Shown: positions 30,181 to 42,195, numbered from the stretch's first letter. The stretch: DNA of 64,000 nt from Vibrio aquaticus (GCF_003970385.1 NZ_RXZH01000003.1:124001-188000); one strand, 5' to 3'. The notes: generated by a model from the sequence alone, not told the origin. Numbers and translations: made by a program.

Positions 30181-32904
30181 ATGATTACTAAGCTACTGAC
30201 AAAGGTAATTGGCAGTCGCAATGACCGAACACTGCGCCGCCTGAGAAAAATTGTAAAAGAGATTAATAACTACGAGCCGACTTTCGAAGCGCTTTCTGAC
30301 GAAGAACTAAAAGCGAAAACGGTTGAGTTCCGTCAGCGCTTAGAGCAAGGTGAAGCACTCGATAAGCTGATCCCAGAAGCTTTTGCAACGGTACGTGAAG
30401 CATCTAAACGTGTGTACGGCATGCGTCATTTCGACGTGCAGCTTATTGGTGGTATGGTCCTAAACGCAGGCCAGATTGCTGAAATGCGTACCGGTGAAGG
30501 TAAAACGCTTACTGCAACATTACCAGCGTACCTAAATGCACTGAAAGGGGCTGTTCACGTGGTTACCGTGAATGACTACCTAGCAAAACGTGATGCTGAG
30601 ACAAACCGCTCTCTATTTGAATTCCTAGGTATGACTGTTGGCGTTAACGTGCCAAACATGCCTCCTCATGAGAAGAAAGAAGCGTATCAAGCCGATATTC
30701 TCTACGGTACAAACAACGAGTTTGGTTTCGACTACCTACGAGACAACATGGCTTTCCGAGCAGAAGATCGTGTACAGCGTGAACGTTACTTCGCTATTGT
30801 CGATGAGGTGGACTCAATCCTAATCGATGAAGCGCGTACTCCGCTTATCATTTCAGGCCCAGCTGAAGATAGCTCAGATCTTTACACTCGCATCAATACC
30901 TTGATTCCTCAACTGCAAAAACAAGATCAGGAAGACTCAGAAGAGTACCGAGGTGACGGTCACTACACGGTTGACGAAAAATCGAAGCAAGTTCACTTGA
31001 CGGAAACAGGTCAGGAATTTGTTGAAGAGTTGATGATCAAAAATGGTCTGATGGAAGAGGGCGATACGCTTTACTCTCCAACTAACATTAGCCTATTACA
31101 CCACGTTAACGCGGCTCTTCGTGCTCATGTATTGTTTGAAAAGAACGTAGATTATATCGTCAATGAAGACGGCGAAGTGGTCATCGTTGATGAACATACA
31201 GGTCGTACGATGGCAGGACGTCGTTGGTCTGAAGGTTTACACCAGGCAGTAGAAGCAAAAGAAGGCGTTAAGATCCAGAACGAGAACCAGACGCTAGCGT
31301 CAATCACGTTCCAGAACTTCTTCCGTTTATACGAAAAACTATCTGGTATGACGGGTACTGCGGACACCGAAGCATTCGAATTCCAGTCTATCTACGGTCT
31401 AGAAACGGTTGTTATCCCAACCAACAAACCGATGATTCGTAACGATATGCCAGATGTGGTTTACCGTACTGAAACTGACAAGTTCAACGCAATCATTGAA
31501 GATATCAAAGAGCGCGTTGCTAAAGGTCAGCCTAGCCTTGTTGGTACTGTTTCTATCGAAAAATCTGAGCTTCTTTCGAATGCTCTGAAAAAAGCGAAGA
31601 TTAAACACAACGTACTGAACGCGAAATTCCACGAGAAAGAAGCGGAAATCGTTGCAGGTGCGGGTACGCCAGGCGCGGTAACTATCGCGACCAACATGGC
31701 AGGTCGTGGTACCGATATCGTATTAGGTGGTAGCTGGCAATCTAAAGTTGAAGCACTAACAGATCCAACATCAGAACAAATCGCAGAAATTAAAGCTGAG
31801 TGGAAAATTATTCATGACCAAGTGTTAGAAGCGGGTGGTCTACACATTATTGGTACTGAGCGTCACGAATCTCGCCGTATCGATAACCAGCTGCGTGGTC
31901 GTTCTGGTCGTCAGGGTGACGCGGGTTCTTCTCGCTTCTACCTGTCGATGGAAGACTCACTGCTTCGCATCTTCACGTCAGATCGTATGGCGAGCCTAAT
32001 TCAAAGTGGTATGGAAGAGGGTGAAGCGATCGAATCTAAGATGCTCTCTCGTTCAATCGAAAAAGCGCAACGTAAAGTGGAAGGTCGTAACTTCGACATC
32101 CGTAAGCAGCTTCTTGAATACGATGATGTAGCGAACGATCAGCGTAAAGTTGTGTACGAATTGCGTGATGAACTGATGAGCGCAGAAGACATCAGCGACA
32201 TGATCGAACATAACCGCACGGATGTTCTTTCGGCTATTATCGATGAATACATTCCACCGCAATCTTTAGAAGATATGTGGGACACTGAAGGTCTTCAAGA
32301 GCGCTTGAAGAATGACTTCGACATTGATGCTCCAGTGAAGCAGTGGCTAGAAGAAGATGACAAGCTCTACGAAGAAGCCCTTCGTGAGAAAATTCTAGAA
32401 ACAGCGGTAACGGTCTACAAACAGAAAGAAGAAGTGGTAGGCGAGCAAGTGCTACGCAACTTCGAAAAATCTGTGATGCTACAGACGCTCGATACACTGT
32501 GGAAAGAGCACCTAGCGGCAATGGATCATCTACGTCAAGGTATTCACCTGCGCGGCTATGCTCAGAAGAACCCAAAACAAGAGTACAAACGTGAGTCGTT
32601 TGAGTTGTTTGAAGGTCTTCTAGATGCGCTGAAATCGGATGTGATCACTATTTTGTCTAAGGTGCGTGTACAGCAGCAAGAAGAAGTTGAGCGTATGGAA
32701 GCTCAGCGTCAGGCACAAGCTGAAGAAGCGGCACGCCGTGCTCAAGCTCAACATGCTTCGGCTGAAAACCAGCTTTCGGAAGGCGAAGAGTCTGACGGCG
32801 CACACCAACCAATGGTACGCGAAGAACGTAAAGTTGGCCGTAATGAGCCATGCCCTTGTGGCAGTGGCAAGAAGTACAAACAGTGTCACGGCAAAATCGA
32901 ATAA
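30181..32904 (+). CDS. secA: Protein translocase ATPase SecA
   Basis: Motor ATPase of Sec protein export, 907 residues. Walker A is MRTGEGKT at 102-109 and the DEAD-type Walker B is in [17 protein letters not shown] near 208. It has the preprotein cross-linking and helical-scaffold domains, and [13 protein letters not shown] motif VI. A C-terminal linker precedes the Zn-binding [14 protein letters not shown] motif that contacts SecB and phospholipid. It is full length with intact motifs. Confidence 0.98.
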   Translation: MITKLLTKVIGSRNDRTLRRLRKIVKEINNYEPTFEALSDEELKAKTVEFRQRLEQGEALDKLIPEAFATVREASKRVYGMRHFDVQLIGGMVLNAGQIAEMRTGEGKTLTATLPAYLNALKGAVHVVTVNDYLAKRDAETNRSLFEFLGMTVGVNVPNMPPHEKKEAYQADILYGTNNEFGFDYLRDNMAFRAEDRVQRERYFAIVDEVDSILIDEARTPLIISGPAEDSSDLYTRINTLIPQLQKQDQEDSEEYRGDGHYTVDEKSKQVHLTETGQEFVEELMIKNGLMEEGDTLYSPTNISLLHHVNAALRAHVLFEKNVDYIVNEDGEVVIVDEHTGRTMAGRRWSEGLHQAVEAKEGVKIQNENQTLASITFQNFFRLYEKLSGMTGTADTEAFEFQSIYGLETVVIPTNKPMIRNDMPDVVYRTETDKFNAIIEDIKERVAKGQPSLVGTVSIEKSELLSNALKKAKIKHNVLNAKFHEKEAEIVAGAGTPGAVTIATNMAGRGTDIVLGGSWQSKVEALTDPTSEQIAEIKAEWKIIHDQVLEAGGLHIIGTERHESRRIDNQLRGRSGRQGDAGSSRFYLSMEDSLLRIFTSDRMASLIQSGMEEGEAIESKMLSRSIEKAQRKVEGRNFDIRKQLLEYDDVANDQRKVVYELRDELMSAEDISDMIEHNRTDVLSAIIDEYIPPQSLEDMWDTEGLQERLKNDFDIDAPVKQWLEEDDKLYEEALREKILETAVTVYKQKEEVVGEQVLRNFEKSVMLQTLDTLWKEHLAAMDHLRQGIHLRGYAQKNPKQEYKRESFELFEGLLDALKSDVITILSKVRVQQQEEVERMEAQRQAQAEEAARRAQAQHASAENQLSEGEESDGAHQPMVREERKVGRNEPCPCGSGKKYKQCHGKIE

Positions 32905-33038
32905 GGTTTGTTGATGAATCGTTGCTGTAACAGATGACTGCTGCGTTGATGGCACTCACTTACTGGCGTAAGCTCCGTGCCATCGCCTTGTATTCATAGC
33001 GTTACAGCTTAGCTTCATGCAAACTTATAAAACTAATG

Positions 33039-33064
33039 AAGAGTCGCTTAGGCGGCTCTTTTTG
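33039..33064 (+). terminator. Intrinsic terminator downstream of secA
   Basis: AAGAGTCGC / GCGGCTCTT hairpin (one G-U pair, TTAG loop) followed by T residues. Confidence 0.85.
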
Positions 33065-33102
33065 TATGTAAATTTCATGGCTTACTTTGTTACGCAAGGA
33101 AG

Positions 33103-33210
33103 TCGTCATTCCCTATAGCGAGGAACGAGCGTAATAGGGAATCTCGTTTAGTTAGGCTCACGTTGTTTTAGGTCCCCAACTCAGTCGTTCCTCCTTCTTG
33201 AGGATGACGT
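33103..33210. repeat. Dispersed palindromic intergenic repeat, copy A
   Basis: About 108 bp bounded by CGTCATTCCC and GAGGATGACG (inverted ends). It contains the internal blocks AGGGAATCTC and GGTCCCCAACTC..TCGTTCCTC. Two further copies are at 54339 and 60149. It lies just after the secA terminator. Confidence 0.8.
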
Positions 33211-33256
33211 ACTCAGGGACTATGTGAGTTAAGCGTTTTATTAAGGAACACCATCA

Positions 33257-33655
33257 ATGAAAAGAATCCATATTGTCGCGGGAATCATCTTCAATCCAGA
33301 AAAGTCTCAGGTATTTATTACTAAGCGCCCAGATGATAAACACAAAGGGGGCTTTTGGGAGTTTCCTGGTGGCAAAGTCGAACAAGGTGAAACGATTGAA
33401 CAAGCAATGATCCGCGAGCTTGAAGAAGAGATCGGTATCACTACGACTGAACAGCACGTATTTGAACATTTAGAGTTTGACTACCCAGAGAAGTCACTGA
33501 AGTTCGACTTTATCTGTATCACGGCCTTTGAAGGACAGCCTTATGGGAAAGAGGGACAGCAGGGAGAATGGGTCGATCTCGCTCAATTGGTTAACTATAC
33601 CTTTCCGGAAGCGAATGTACCTATCTTAGAGCGAGTAGTAAAAGAGTTCGCATAG
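33257..33655 (+). CDS. mutT: 8-oxo-dGTP diphosphatase MutT
   Basis: Nudix hydrolase, 132 residues, that removes oxidised guanine nucleotides from the pool. The Nudix box spans G39 to I61 (GKVEQGETIEQAMIRELEEE region) and fits Gx5Ex7REUxEExGU fully. The N-terminal KRIHIVAGII and position next to secA are the same as for E. coli mutT. Nfo and Ung, two other DNA-repair enzymes, are encoded 8 kb away. Confidence 0.94.
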   Translation: MKRIHIVAGIIFNPEKSQVFITKRPDDKHKGGFWEFPGGKVEQGETIEQAMIRELEEEIGITTTEQHVFEHLEFDYPEKSLKFDFICITAFEGQPYGKEGQQGEWVDLAQLVNYTFPEANVPILERVVKEFA

Positions 33656-33662
33656 ACCCTAG

Positions 33663-34559
<897 letters not shown>

Positions 34560-34627
34560 ACAATGTTTATTCGCCAAGTTTCGTACGGATTAGAGAGTAT
34601 GAAATTTGAGGGTAAATAGATAATTAT

Positions 34628-34652
34628 GCGCTGGGCTTGCCCGGCGTTTTTT
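34628..34652 (+). terminator. Intrinsic terminator of dapB
   Basis: CGCTGGGC / GCCCGGCG hairpin (one G-U pair) with six T residues. Confidence 0.85.
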
Positions 34653-34961
34653 GTGCCTTGAATATTGCTATTAGTATTTCTTCGAAAATAACGCGTTAGA
34701 ATGAAGGGGTTTGTTGTTGCTTTTATGGGTTAAGGTGCGTTTTTTCTTTGAGTTGCGTGAAAGTAAGGGTAAATAATGGTGTTGCATCGTTTGCGCTAAT
34801 TTTGTCGATAAAAGTGTGATCTAAGATTTGCTGGGAAATGATGATTTCATTAATCATTAACCATTAGTCCGTTAAAGTGGCACTAAACCTTGTGTTTTGG
34901 CCTTCTAAATCGGTTTTTTGATTTAAGGCTCCTAAATATTAAATTTATTTTTGAGACTGTA

Positions 34962-34990
34962 TTGACAGGTTTCATCATGATCACTAAAAT
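34962..34990 (+). promoter_or_regulatory. carAB promoter (P1-like)
   Basis: Perfect TTGACA (34962-34967), 17-bp spacer, TAAAAT (34985-34990). Predicted start near 34997, giving a leader of about 100 nt. Confidence 0.75.
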
Positions 34991-35048
34991 ACCGCCAATT
35001 TGTCTAATTTCCATAAACACGCAGTTTCTGGTGTTTCAGGAAGGTAGA

Positions 35049-35087
35049 TTTGCAAATTAAATCAATTTTAATGCATATTTATTTCTG
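35049..35087. promoter_or_regulatory. Tandem ArgR-like operator (two 18-bp boxes)
   Basis: Two AT-rich boxes, 35049-35066 (TG at 35051) and 35070-35087 (TG at 35072), are separated by 3 bp as in E. coli ARG box pairs. They match 9 and 10 of 14 core positions of TGAATAATTATTCA. The second box touches the carA SD (35086-35091). Confidence 0.5.
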
Positions 35088-35096
35088 GAGGTTGTC

Positions 35097-36236
35097 TTGA
35101 AAAAGTCAGCACTACTTGTCCTAGAAGATGGGACAGTATTTCACGGTGAAGCCATTGGCGCTGTAGGTTCTGCAGTTGGTGAAGTCGTTTTTAATACCTC
35201 GATGACGGGGTACCAAGAAATCCTCACTGATCCTTCCTACTCTCAACAAATCGTTACCCTTACTTACCCTCACATTGGCAATACCGGAACCAACTCCGAA
35301 GATGAAGAATCCTCTTCAATCCACGCTCAAGGCCTTGTGATTCGCGATCTTCCTCTTATCGCTTCTAACTTCCGTAATGAACAATCCCTTTCTGATTATC
35401 TTAAGTCGCAAAACGTTGTTGGTATCGCTGATATCGACACTCGTAAGCTGACGCGTATTCTTCGTGAAAAAGGCGCACAGAATGGTTGCATCGTGGCGGG
35501 TAACAACTTAGATGAAGCTTTGGCTCTCGCTAAAGCAAAAGAATTCCCTGGCCTGAAAGGTATGGACCTTGCGAAAGAAGTTACAACAAAAGAAGCGTAT
35601 CAATGGAAACAAGGTTCGTGGACGCTTACGGGTGGACTTCCTGAAGCGAAAGCAGACTCAGAATTGCCATACCACGTTGTTGCTTATGACTTCGGTGCAA
35701 AACGAAATATCCTACGAATGCTCGTTGACCGCGGTTGCCGCCTAACGGTTGTTCCTGCTGAAACTTCTGCTGAAGAAGTGCTTGCACTAAACCCAGACGG
35801 TGTATTCCTTTCAAATGGCCCTGGTGACCCAGAACCATGTACTTACGCAATTGAAGCGACAAAAGTGTTCCTAGATACAGGTTTACCAATCTTTGGTATC
35901 TGTCTAGGCCACCAAATTCTTGCTCTTGCGTCAGGCGCTAAGACAGTGAAGATGAAGTTTGGTCACCACGGTGCAAACCACCCAGTTAAAGATTTAGATC
36001 GTGATGTTGTGATGATTACTTCGCAAAACCACGGCTTTGCTGCTGACGAAGAGACGCTTCCTGAAAACCTACGTGCAACGCACAAGTCTCTATTTGATGG
36101 TTCTCTACAAGGTATCCACCGTACAGACAAACCAGCATTTAGCTTCCAAGGTCACCCAGAAGCAAGCCCAGGTCCAGAAGACGCAGCGCCGTTATTTGAC
36201 CACTTCATTGAACTAATTAAACAGCACACAGCGTAA
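35097..36236 (+). CDS. carA: Carbamoyl-phosphate synthase small (glutaminase) subunit CarA
   Basis: Hydrolyses glutamine and channels ammonia to CarB for carbamoyl phosphate, the precursor of arginine and pyrimidines; 379 residues. The class I amidotransferase triad is in [11 protein letters not shown] (Cys) and [13 protein letters not shown] (His, Glu). It starts with TTG at 35097 after a TGGAGG SD; a TTG start is also used by E. coli carA. carB follows after 16 bp. Confidence 0.96.
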   Translation: MKKSALLVLEDGTVFHGEAIGAVGSAVGEVVFNTSMTGYQEILTDPSYSQQIVTLTYPHIGNTGTNSEDEESSSIHAQGLVIRDLPLIASNFRNEQSLSDYLKSQNVVGIADIDTRKLTRILREKGAQNGCIVAGNNLDEALALAKAKEFPGLKGMDLAKEVTTKEAYQWKQGSWTLTGGLPEAKADSELPYHVVAYDFGAKRNILRMLVDRGCRLTVVPAETSAEEVLALNPDGVFLSNGPGDPEPCTYAIEATKVFLDTGLPIFGICLGHQILALASGAKTVKMKFGHHGANHPVKDLDRDVVMITSQNHGFAADEETLPENLRATHKSLFDGSLQGIHRTDKPAFSFQGHPEASPGPEDAAPLFDHFIELIKQHTA

Positions 36237-36252
36237 TTCGGAGTAGTAGACA

Positions 36253-39200
36253 ATGCCAAAACGTACTGACATTAAAAGTATTCTAATTCTAGGTGCTGGC
36301 CCGATCGTTATCGGCCAAGCATGTGAGTTCGATTACTCTGGTGCTCAAGCTTGTAAAGCGCTTCGCGAAGAAGGTTACCGAGTTATTCTTGTAAACTCGA
36401 ACCCAGCGACCATCATGACTGACCCTGATATGGCTGATGCAACTTACATCGAGCCTATCCAATGGGAAGTTGTTCGCAACATCATTGCGAAAGAGAAGCC
36501 AGATGCAGTTCTACCTACAATGGGCGGCCAAACAGCACTTAACTGTGCACTAGACCTAGAGAAATACGGTGTTCTTGAAGAGTTCGGTGTAGAGATGATT
36601 GGTGCAACGGCTGACGCTATCGATAAAGCAGAAGACCGTTCACGCTTTGATAAAGCAATGAAAGCAATTGGTCTAGAGTGTCCAACTGCTGATACAGCGA
36701 AAAGCATGGAAGAAGCTTACAAAGTTTTAGACATGGTTGGCTTCCCTTGTATCATCCGTCCATCATTCACTATGGGTGGTACAGGCGGTGGTATCGCTTA
36801 CAACAAAGAAGAATTTGAAGAAATCTGTCGTCGTGGTTTGGACCTATCTCCAACCAACGAACTTCTCATCGATGAATCTCTTATCGGTTGGAAAGAGTAC
36901 GAGATGGAAGTGGTTCGTGACAAAAACGACAACTGTATCATCGTATGTGCGATTGAAAACTTTGACCCAATGGGTATCCACACGGGTGACTCAATCACAG
37001 TTGCACCAGCACAAACTCTAACAGACAAAGAATACCAACTGATGCGTAACGCTTCTCTAGCGGTACTGCGTGAGATTGGTGTTGAAACAGGTGGTTCAAA
37101 CGTACAGTTTGGTATCAACCCGAAAGATGGCCGCATGGTTATCATCGAGATGAACCCACGTGTATCTCGCTCTTCAGCACTCGCGTCTAAAGCGACAGGT
37201 TTCCCAATCGCTAAGATTGCAGCGAAACTGGCTGTTGGCTTCACGCTAGACGAGCTAATGAATGACATCACTGGCGGCGCAACGCCAGCATCATTCGAAC
37301 CAACCATCGACTACGTAGTCACTAAGATTCCTCGTTTCAACTTCGAGAAATTTGCAGGTGCTAACGACCGTCTAACGACGCAAATGAAGTCTGTTGGTGA
37401 AGTTATGGCTATCGGCCGTAACCAACAAGAATCTCTACAAAAAGCACTTCGCGGCCTAGAAGTTGGCGCGACTGGTTTTGACGAAATGGTAGACCTAGAT
37501 GCACCTGACGCTCTAACGACTATCCGTCACGAACTGAAAGAAGCAGGCGCAGAGCGTATTTGGTACATCGCGGATGCATTCCGTGCGGGTATGTCTGTAG
37601 ATGGTGTATTCAACCTAACGCAAATCGACCGTTGGTTCCTAGTTCAAATCGAAGACATCGTTAAGCTTGAGCAAGAACTTAAAGCGAAAGGCTTTGCTGG
37701 TCTGAACAAAGACGAGCTAAACAAGCTGAAGCGTAAAGGCTTTGCTGATGCGCGCCTATCTAAGATTTTAGGTGTAGCAGAAAGCGAAATTCGTCGTCTG
37801 CGTGACCAATACGATATCCACCCAGTGTACAAGCGTGTTGATACGTGTGCGGCTGAGTTCTCTTCAGATACGGCTTACATGTACTCATCTTACGATGACG
37901 AGTGTGAAGCAAACCCAACAGATAAAGACAAAATCATGATTCTGGGCGGCGGTCCAAACCGTATCGGCCAAGGTATTGAATTTGACTACTGTTGTGTACA
38001 CGCATCACTAGCTCTACGTGAAGATGGCTTTGAGACTATCATGGTTAACTGTAACCCTGAGACTGTTTCAACGGATTACGACACCTCTGACCGTTTGTAC
38101 TTCGAACCAGTCACTCTGGAAGATGTACTAGCAATCGCTCGCGTTGAGAAGCCAAAGGGCGTTATCGTTCAGTACGGTGGTCAAACACCACTTAAACTGG
38201 CTCGCGCACTTGAAGCGGCTGGCGTGCCAATCATCGGTACTAGCCCTGATGCAATCGACCGTGCAGAAGACCGTGAGCGTTTCCAAGTTGCAGTTGACCG
38301 CCTAGGTCTTCTACAGCCAGAGAACGCGACAGTAACAACAATGGAACAAGCGGTAGAGAAATCTCGCGAAATCGGCTTCCCATTGGTTGTACGTCCTTCA
38401 TACGTACTTGGTGGTCGTGCGATGGAAATCGTATACGACGAGCAAGACCTACGTCGTTACTTCAACGAAGCAGTAAGCGTATCGAACGAATCTCCAGTTC
38501 TTCTTGATAGCTTCCTAGACGACGCAGTTGAAGTCGATATCGATGCTATCTGTGACGGTGAGCGCGTAGTTATCGGCGGTATCATGGAGCACATCGAACA
38601 AGCGGGTGTTCACTCAGGTGACTCAGCATGTTCTCTTCCTGCATATACGCTAAGCCAAGAAATCCAAGACGTAATGCGCGAGCAAGTTGAAAAGCTAGCG
38701 TTCGAGTTGGGTGTTCGTGGTCTAATGAATACGCAGTTTGCTGTTAAGAACAATGAAGTGTACCTAATCGAGGTTAACCCTCGTGCAGCACGTACGGTTC
38801 CATTCGTATCGAAAGCAACTGGCGCGCCAATCGCTAAGATTGCCGCTCGTGTAATGGCGGGTCAATCGTTAGAGTCTCAAGGCTTTACCAAAGAAATCAT
38901 TCCACCTTATTACTCAGTAAAAGAAGTGGTACTTCCATTCAACAAGTTCCCTGGTGTTGACCCACTGTTAGGCCCAGAAATGCGCTCTACTGGTGAAGTT
39001 ATGGGTGTTGGCGCGACGTTCGCAGAAGCATACTCTAAAGCTGAGTTGGGTTGTGGCAACATCTACCCAGAAGGCGGCCGTGCACTTCTTTCTGTTCGCG
39101 AAGGCGACAAAGAGCGTGTTGTTGACCTAGCCTCTAAGCTATCTAAGCTTGGTTACCAGCTAGACGCAACTCACGGTACCGCCGTTATTCTAGGCGAAGC

Positions 39201-39483
39201 GGGCATCAACCCACGTCTAGTAAACAAGGTACACGAAGGTCGTCCTCACATTCTTGACCGTATCAAGAACAACGAGTACACCTACATCGTGAACACTGCA
39301 GCTGGCCGTCAAGCGATTGAAGATTCTAAAGTACTTCGTCGTGGCGCACTTGCTGAGAAAGTGAACTACACGACTACGCTAAACGCTGCATTCGCGACTT
39401 GTATGGCGCACACAGCAGACGCGAAGACGTCAGTCACTTCAGTTCAAGAGCTACACGCACAGGTGAAAGCTTCTCAAGCTTAA
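36253..39483 (+). CDS. carB: Carbamoyl-phosphate synthase large subunit CarB
   Basis: 1076-residue synthetase made of two homologous ATP-grasp halves. The N-half ([22 protein letters not shown]) forms carboxy phosphate and carbamate. The C-half ([21 protein letters not shown], from about residue 560) phosphorylates carbamate. A C-terminal allosteric domain (about 940-1076) binds ornithine/UMP in E. coli. Full length, no disruption seen. It forms the carAB operon with the gene upstream. Confidence 0.97.
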   Translation: MPKRTDIKSILILGAGPIVIGQACEFDYSGAQACKALREEGYRVILVNSNPATIMTDPDMADATYIEPIQWEVVRNIIAKEKPDAVLPTMGGQTALNCALDLEKYGVLEEFGVEMIGATADAIDKAEDRSRFDKAMKAIGLECPTADTAKSMEEAYKVLDMVGFPCIIRPSFTMGGTGGGIAYNKEEFEEICRRGLDLSPTNELLIDESLIGWKEYEMEVVRDKNDNCIIVCAIENFDPMGIHTGDSITVAPAQTLTDKEYQLMRNASLAVLREIGVETGGSNVQFGINPKDGRMVIIEMNPRVSRSSALASKATGFPIAKIAAKLAVGFTLDELMNDITGGATPASFEPTIDYVVTKIPRFNFEKFAGANDRLTTQMKSVGEVMAIGRNQQESLQKALRGLEVGATGFDEMVDLDAPDALTTIRHELKEAGAERIWYIADAFRAGMSVDGVFNLTQIDRWFLVQIEDIVKLEQELKAKGFAGLNKDELNKLKRKGFADARLSKILGVAESEIRRLRDQYDIHPVYKRVDTCAAEFSSDTAYMYSSYDDECEANPTDKDKIMILGGGPNRIGQGIEFDYCCVHASLALREDGFETIMVNCNPETVSTDYDTSDRLYFEPVTLEDVLAIARVEKPKGVIVQYGGQTPLKLARALEAAGVPIIGTSPDAIDRAEDRERFQVAVDRLGLLQPENATVTTMEQAVEKSREIGFPLVVRPSYVLGGRAMEIVYDEQDLRRYFNEAVSVSNESPVLLDSFLDDAVEVDIDAICDGERVVIGGIMEHIEQAGVHSGDSACSLPAYTLSQEIQDVMREQVEKLAFELGVRGLMNTQFAVKNNEVYLIEVNPRAARTVPFVSKATGAPIAKIAARVMAGQSLESQGFTKEIIPPYYSVKEVVLPFNKFPGVDPLLGPEMRSTGEVMGVGATFAEAYSKAELGCGNIYPEGGRALLSVREGDKERVVDLASKLSKLGYQLDATHGTAVILGEAGINPRLVNKVHEGRPHILDRIKNNEYTYIVNTAAGRQAIEDSKVLRRGALAEKVNYTTTLNAAFATCMAHTADAKTSVTSVQELHAQVKASQA

Positions 39484-39496
39484 TTTGTTTATCTCA

Positions 39497-39518
39497 GCTA
39501 ACTTGAACTGAAGTTAGC
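39497..39518 (+). other. Perfect hairpin just after carB
   Basis: GCTAACTT / AAGTTAGC with a GAACTG loop and no T run. It may stabilise the carAB mRNA 3' end ahead of the true terminator. Confidence 0.5.
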
Positions 39519-39533
39519 GAAGAGAAATGCTCA

Positions 39534-39561
39534 GAGCCCACTTTTCGGAGTGGGCTTTTTT
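39534..39561 (+). terminator. Intrinsic terminator of carAB
   Basis: GCCCACT / AGTGGGC stem with a TTTCGG loop and six T residues. Confidence 0.9.
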
Positions 39562-39609
39562 ACGTTTCTAATTAGCTGGTTAGACAGGTACGTTCTGCAA
39601 GTGGCGGAG

Positions 39610-39632
39610 TTGTTATATGTTTGTCATAACAA
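39610..39632. promoter_or_regulatory. Inverted repeat upstream of the TSUP transporter gene
   Basis: TTGTTAT (39610-39616) and ATAACAA (39626-39632) around a 9-nt centre, about 65 bp before the start. A further GATAACAG half-like sequence follows near 39650. Operator-like; regulator unknown. Confidence 0.4.
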
Positions 39633-39696
39633 TGGATTTTGATAACAGCTTTGACCAATTGATGATATTTTATCGAGGACTCTAACAACTTCGTAA

Positions 39697-40488
39697 ATGA
39701 CTCAAATGGAACTGACTTTCGAGATTTTGGCGCTACTTTTTTTTGTTGCGACCCTTGCTGGCTTTATTGATGCCATGGCGGGTGGTGGTGGGCTTATCAC
39801 TCTTCCTGCATTGTTAGCGGCTGGTATTCCCCCAACGCAAGCATTGGCGACGAACAAGCTGCAAAGTTCTTTTGGCAGTTTTTCGGCCAGTTGGTATTTT
39901 GTCCGCAATGGCATCGTCAGTATCAGGGAACTGCGGTTTGCTATTCTTTGCACCTTTGTCGGTTCAGCCGTTGGTGCTGAAGTGGTGCAATACATTGATG
40001 CGGGCATCTTAACGAGCTTAATCCCACTTCTATTGGTCGCTATCTCTCTTTATTTCTTGATGATGCCAAAAGCGAAAGAGCAGAAAGGTACAGCGAAACT
40101 CTCTGAAGCGATGTTTGCCTTCTGTGTTGGTGGCGGGGTTGGCTTCTACGATGGTTTCTTTGGCCCAGGCACAGGATCAATATTTACGGTCTGCTTTGTG
40201 GCGTTAGGACATTTCTCCTTAGTGGATGCGACAGCACGAACTAAGGTGCTTAACTTTACCTCGAACATCGCAGCGCTGATCTTCTTTGTTATCGCAGGTC
40301 TACCAGTGTGGGAATTAGGGTTGGTGATGGCTGTTGGTGGCTTTATTGGTGCGCAGCTTGGAGCAAAAGTGGTGGTCACCAAAGGTCAAAAATGGATTCG
40401 CCCATTAGTGATCGTGATGTCGATGTTGATGGCGATTAAACTGTTGTGGGAACAACATCATGATTGGCTGGTTTCTTTGATTCAGTAG
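39697..40488 (+). CDS. TSUP-family (TauE/SafE, YfcA-like) membrane transporter
   Basis: 263-residue membrane protein with about eight hydrophobic helices. It has the family's N-half motif GFIDAMAGGGGLITLPALLAAG followed by TQALATNKLQSSFGS, and the C-half repeat GFYDGFFGPGTGS with ARTKVLNFTSN. It is close to E. coli YfcA. TSUP members move sulfur-containing or organic anions; the substrate here cannot be read from sequence. The start may be the ATG at 39697 or the one at 39706; neither has a strong SD. Confidence 0.85.
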   Translation: MTQMELTFEILALLFFVATLAGFIDAMAGGGGLITLPALLAAGIPPTQALATNKLQSSFGSFSASWYFVRNGIVSIRELRFAILCTFVGSAVGAEVVQYIDAGILTSLIPLLLVAISLYFLMMPKAKEQKGTAKLSEAMFAFCVGGGVGFYDGFFGPGTGSIFTVCFVALGHFSLVDATARTKVLNFTSNIAALIFFVIAGLPVWELGLVMAVGGFIGAQLGAKVVVTKGQKWIRPLVIVMSMLMAIKLLWEQHHDWLVSLIQ

Positions 40489-40492
40489 AAAT

Positions 40493-40520
40493 AAAAAAGG
40501 CGCTCACTGAGCGCCTTTTT
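40493..40520. terminator. Bidirectional terminator between TSUP gene and grcA
   Basis: AAAAAAGGCGCTCA / TGAGCGCCTTTTT hairpin between convergent genes. Confidence 0.88.
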
Positions 40521-40540
40521 CAAATATCGTTGACTGAGAA

Positions 40541-40918
40541 TTATAGAGACTCAGTGAAAGTACGTGCGATAACGTCGCGTTGCTGCTCTGTCGTTAGAGA
40601 GTTGAAACGCACAGCGTAACCAGATACACGGATTGTTAGCTGAGGGTAGTTCTCTGGGTGAGCAACGGCGTCTTCTAGCGTTTCACGCTTAAGAACGTTA
40701 ACGTTTAGGTGTTGGCCACCTTCGATACGTGGAGCTGTTTCGATTGCCACTTCACGGCTCTCGTAATCACCTAGGTCGTTGATCGCGATTACTTGGTCTG
40801 CTTCGAAACCAGAGTTTGCTGCAACGCAACGTGCTTCATTCTTTTCGCTATCTAGTAGCCAGATTGAGTTAAGTAGGTCATCGTTAGCTGCTTTAGTGAT
40901 TTGAATACCTTGGATCAT
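40541..40918 (-). CDS. grcA: Autonomous glycyl radical cofactor GrcA (YfiD)
   Basis: 125-residue spare glycyl-radical domain that restores oxygen-damaged pyruvate formate-lyase. The C-terminal half is PFL-like and carries the radical loop [12 protein letters not shown] with radical Gly100. The ending ARTFTESL is typical of the family. Its promoter region has two FNR-like sites, fitting expression at low oxygen or in acid. Confidence 0.96.
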   Translation of the reverse strand: MIQGIQITKAANDDLLNSIWLLDSEKNEARCVAANSGFEADQVIAINDLGDYESREVAIETAPRIEGGQHLNVNVLKRETLEDAVAHPENYPQLTIRVSGYAVRFNSLTTEQQRDVIARTFTESL

Positions 40919-40982
40919 TACTATCTCCTAGTCCACTTGAGTGGTTGTTTGGTGTTAACTTTCGAATTTTGTCGAGCTACGT

Positions 40983-41079
40983 ATTATATAGCGAATATCC
41001 CTTATGGTAATATTGATTTAAGTCAAAAAACAACCAAAAACACTATTTTTACAAAGGTTATTTTCTTGTTCTAAATCAA
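40983..41079 (-). promoter_or_regulatory. grcA promoter with two FNR-like boxes
   Basis: On the minus strand a perfect TATAAT lies at 40988-40983 (predicted start near 40976). FNR box 1, TTGATTTAAGTCAA (41013-41026, 9 of 10 consensus positions), is centred about -42. Box 2, TTGTTCTAAATCAA (41066-41079, 9 of 10), is 53 bp further upstream. The 329-bp gap (40919-41247) is otherwise AT-rich; the nfo promoter must lie in its right part. No gene is seen. Confidence 0.75.
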
Positions 41080-41247
41080 TAAAATCTTTGAAAACAATAT
41101 AGTTACAATTTATTTGATATTATAAAAATTATTTAATAACTATTTTTGTTGTAAATTTACTACAAAAATAGTTCATAACTTGAGCTGTATCATCTAAATG
41201 ATGGTAAATAGGCCCTTAGACTGAAAGTACAAAGTGATTAAGTAACA

Positions 41248-42135
41248 ATGGTAAAAAAACAGTACGGAAATAAATTTATTGGTGCTCACGTATCAGCGGC
41301 TGGTGGTGTCGATCAAGCGCCATTGCGAGCGAGAGAAATTGGTGCGAATGCATTTGCCCTTTTCACTAAGAATCAGCGTCAATGGGTCGCTAAACCTCTA
41401 GAGGCGAGTACCATTAGTGCGTTTAAAGCCAACTGTAAAATGCTGGGTTATAGTAGCGACCAGATTCTTCCTCATGACTCCTACCTAATAAACTTAGGTG
41501 CGCCGGAAGAGGAGAAGTTAGAAAAGTCGAGGGCTGCGTTTATTGATGAAATGGAACGCTGTCAGCAACTCGGTTTGACTCTGCTCAATTTTCATCCTGG
41601 GAGTCATTTAAAGAAAATTTCTGAAGATGAGTGTTTGGCTAAGATTGCGGAATCGATCAATTTAGCACATCAAGCGGTTCCGGATGTTATCGCTGTGATT
41701 GAGAATACTGCAGGGCAAGGAACAAACCTTGGTTGGCGTTTTGAACACTTAGCACAAATCATTGAACAGGTGGAAGATAAGTCGCGTGTCGGAGTGTGTC
41801 TCGACACCTGCCATACGTTTGCCGCAGGCTATGATTTAACGAGCTTTGACGCGTGTGAAGTAACCTTCGCTGAGTTTGACCGTGTGGTTGGTATGCAATA
41901 TTTGCGTGCAATGCACATCAATGATTCAAAAATTGCCTTAGGCGGCAAAGTCGACAGACACGATGCGTTAGGCAAGGGCGCAATTGGATGGGACTGTTTC
42001 GAGTACATCTCAAAAGATCCTCGCTTTGACGGTATCCCACTGATTTTAGAGACAATAGAACCTGATTTGTGGTCGCAAGAGATCAACCAAATGCGACAAT
42101 TTCATTTGCAAGCGTTGGCGGAGATCGCCGAGTAA
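41248..42135 (+). CDS. nfo: Endonuclease IV (AP endonuclease) Nfo
   Basis: Zn-dependent TIM-barrel AP endonuclease, 295 residues, that cleaves at abasic sites. Metal-ligand motifs are visible: [51 protein letters not shown] with [12 protein letters not shown], and ILETIEPD. It works downstream of uracil-DNA glycosylase, whose gene ung lies 230 bp further along on the same strand. Confidence 0.96.
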   Translation: MVKKQYGNKFIGAHVSAAGGVDQAPLRAREIGANAFALFTKNQRQWVAKPLEASTISAFKANCKMLGYSSDQILPHDSYLINLGAPEEEKLEKSRAAFIDEMERCQQLGLTLLNFHPGSHLKKISEDECLAKIAESINLAHQAVPDVIAVIENTAGQGTNLGWRFEHLAQIIEQVEDKSRVGVCLDTCHTFAAGYDLTSFDACEVTFAEFDRVVGMQYLRAMHINDSKIALGGKVDRHDALGKGAIGWDCFEYISKDPRFDGIPLILETIEPDLWSQEINQMRQFHLQALAEIAE

Positions 42136-42195
42136 AGTAAAGCTGGCATGGATCTTTCTTATTTTCTATTGAGTTTGCAAAATGAGGATTTCACC

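Larger units (their letters stand above)
32905..33256. other. secA-mutT intergenic region
   Basis: 352 bp without a gene. It holds a two-part hairpin at 32948-32984 (GATGGCAC/GTGCCATC with an inner CTTAC/GTAAG stem), the terminator at 33039-33064, and a dispersed repeat at 33103-33210. mutT then has a GAGG-poor SD context (AAGGAACACC). Confidence 0.6.
34653..35096 (+). promoter_or_regulatory. carAB upstream regulatory region
   Basis: The 537-bp dapB-carA gap has no gene. After the terminator it holds an imperfect purine-repressor-like half site (CGTTTGCGC near 34788), the inverted repeat TGATT-TCATT-AATCA (34842-34856), a strong promoter at 34962-34990 and tandem ArgR-like boxes at 35049-35087. 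This is the layout expected for a pyrimidine/arginine-controlled operon. Only the promoter and the ArgR pair are well supported. Confidence 0.5.
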
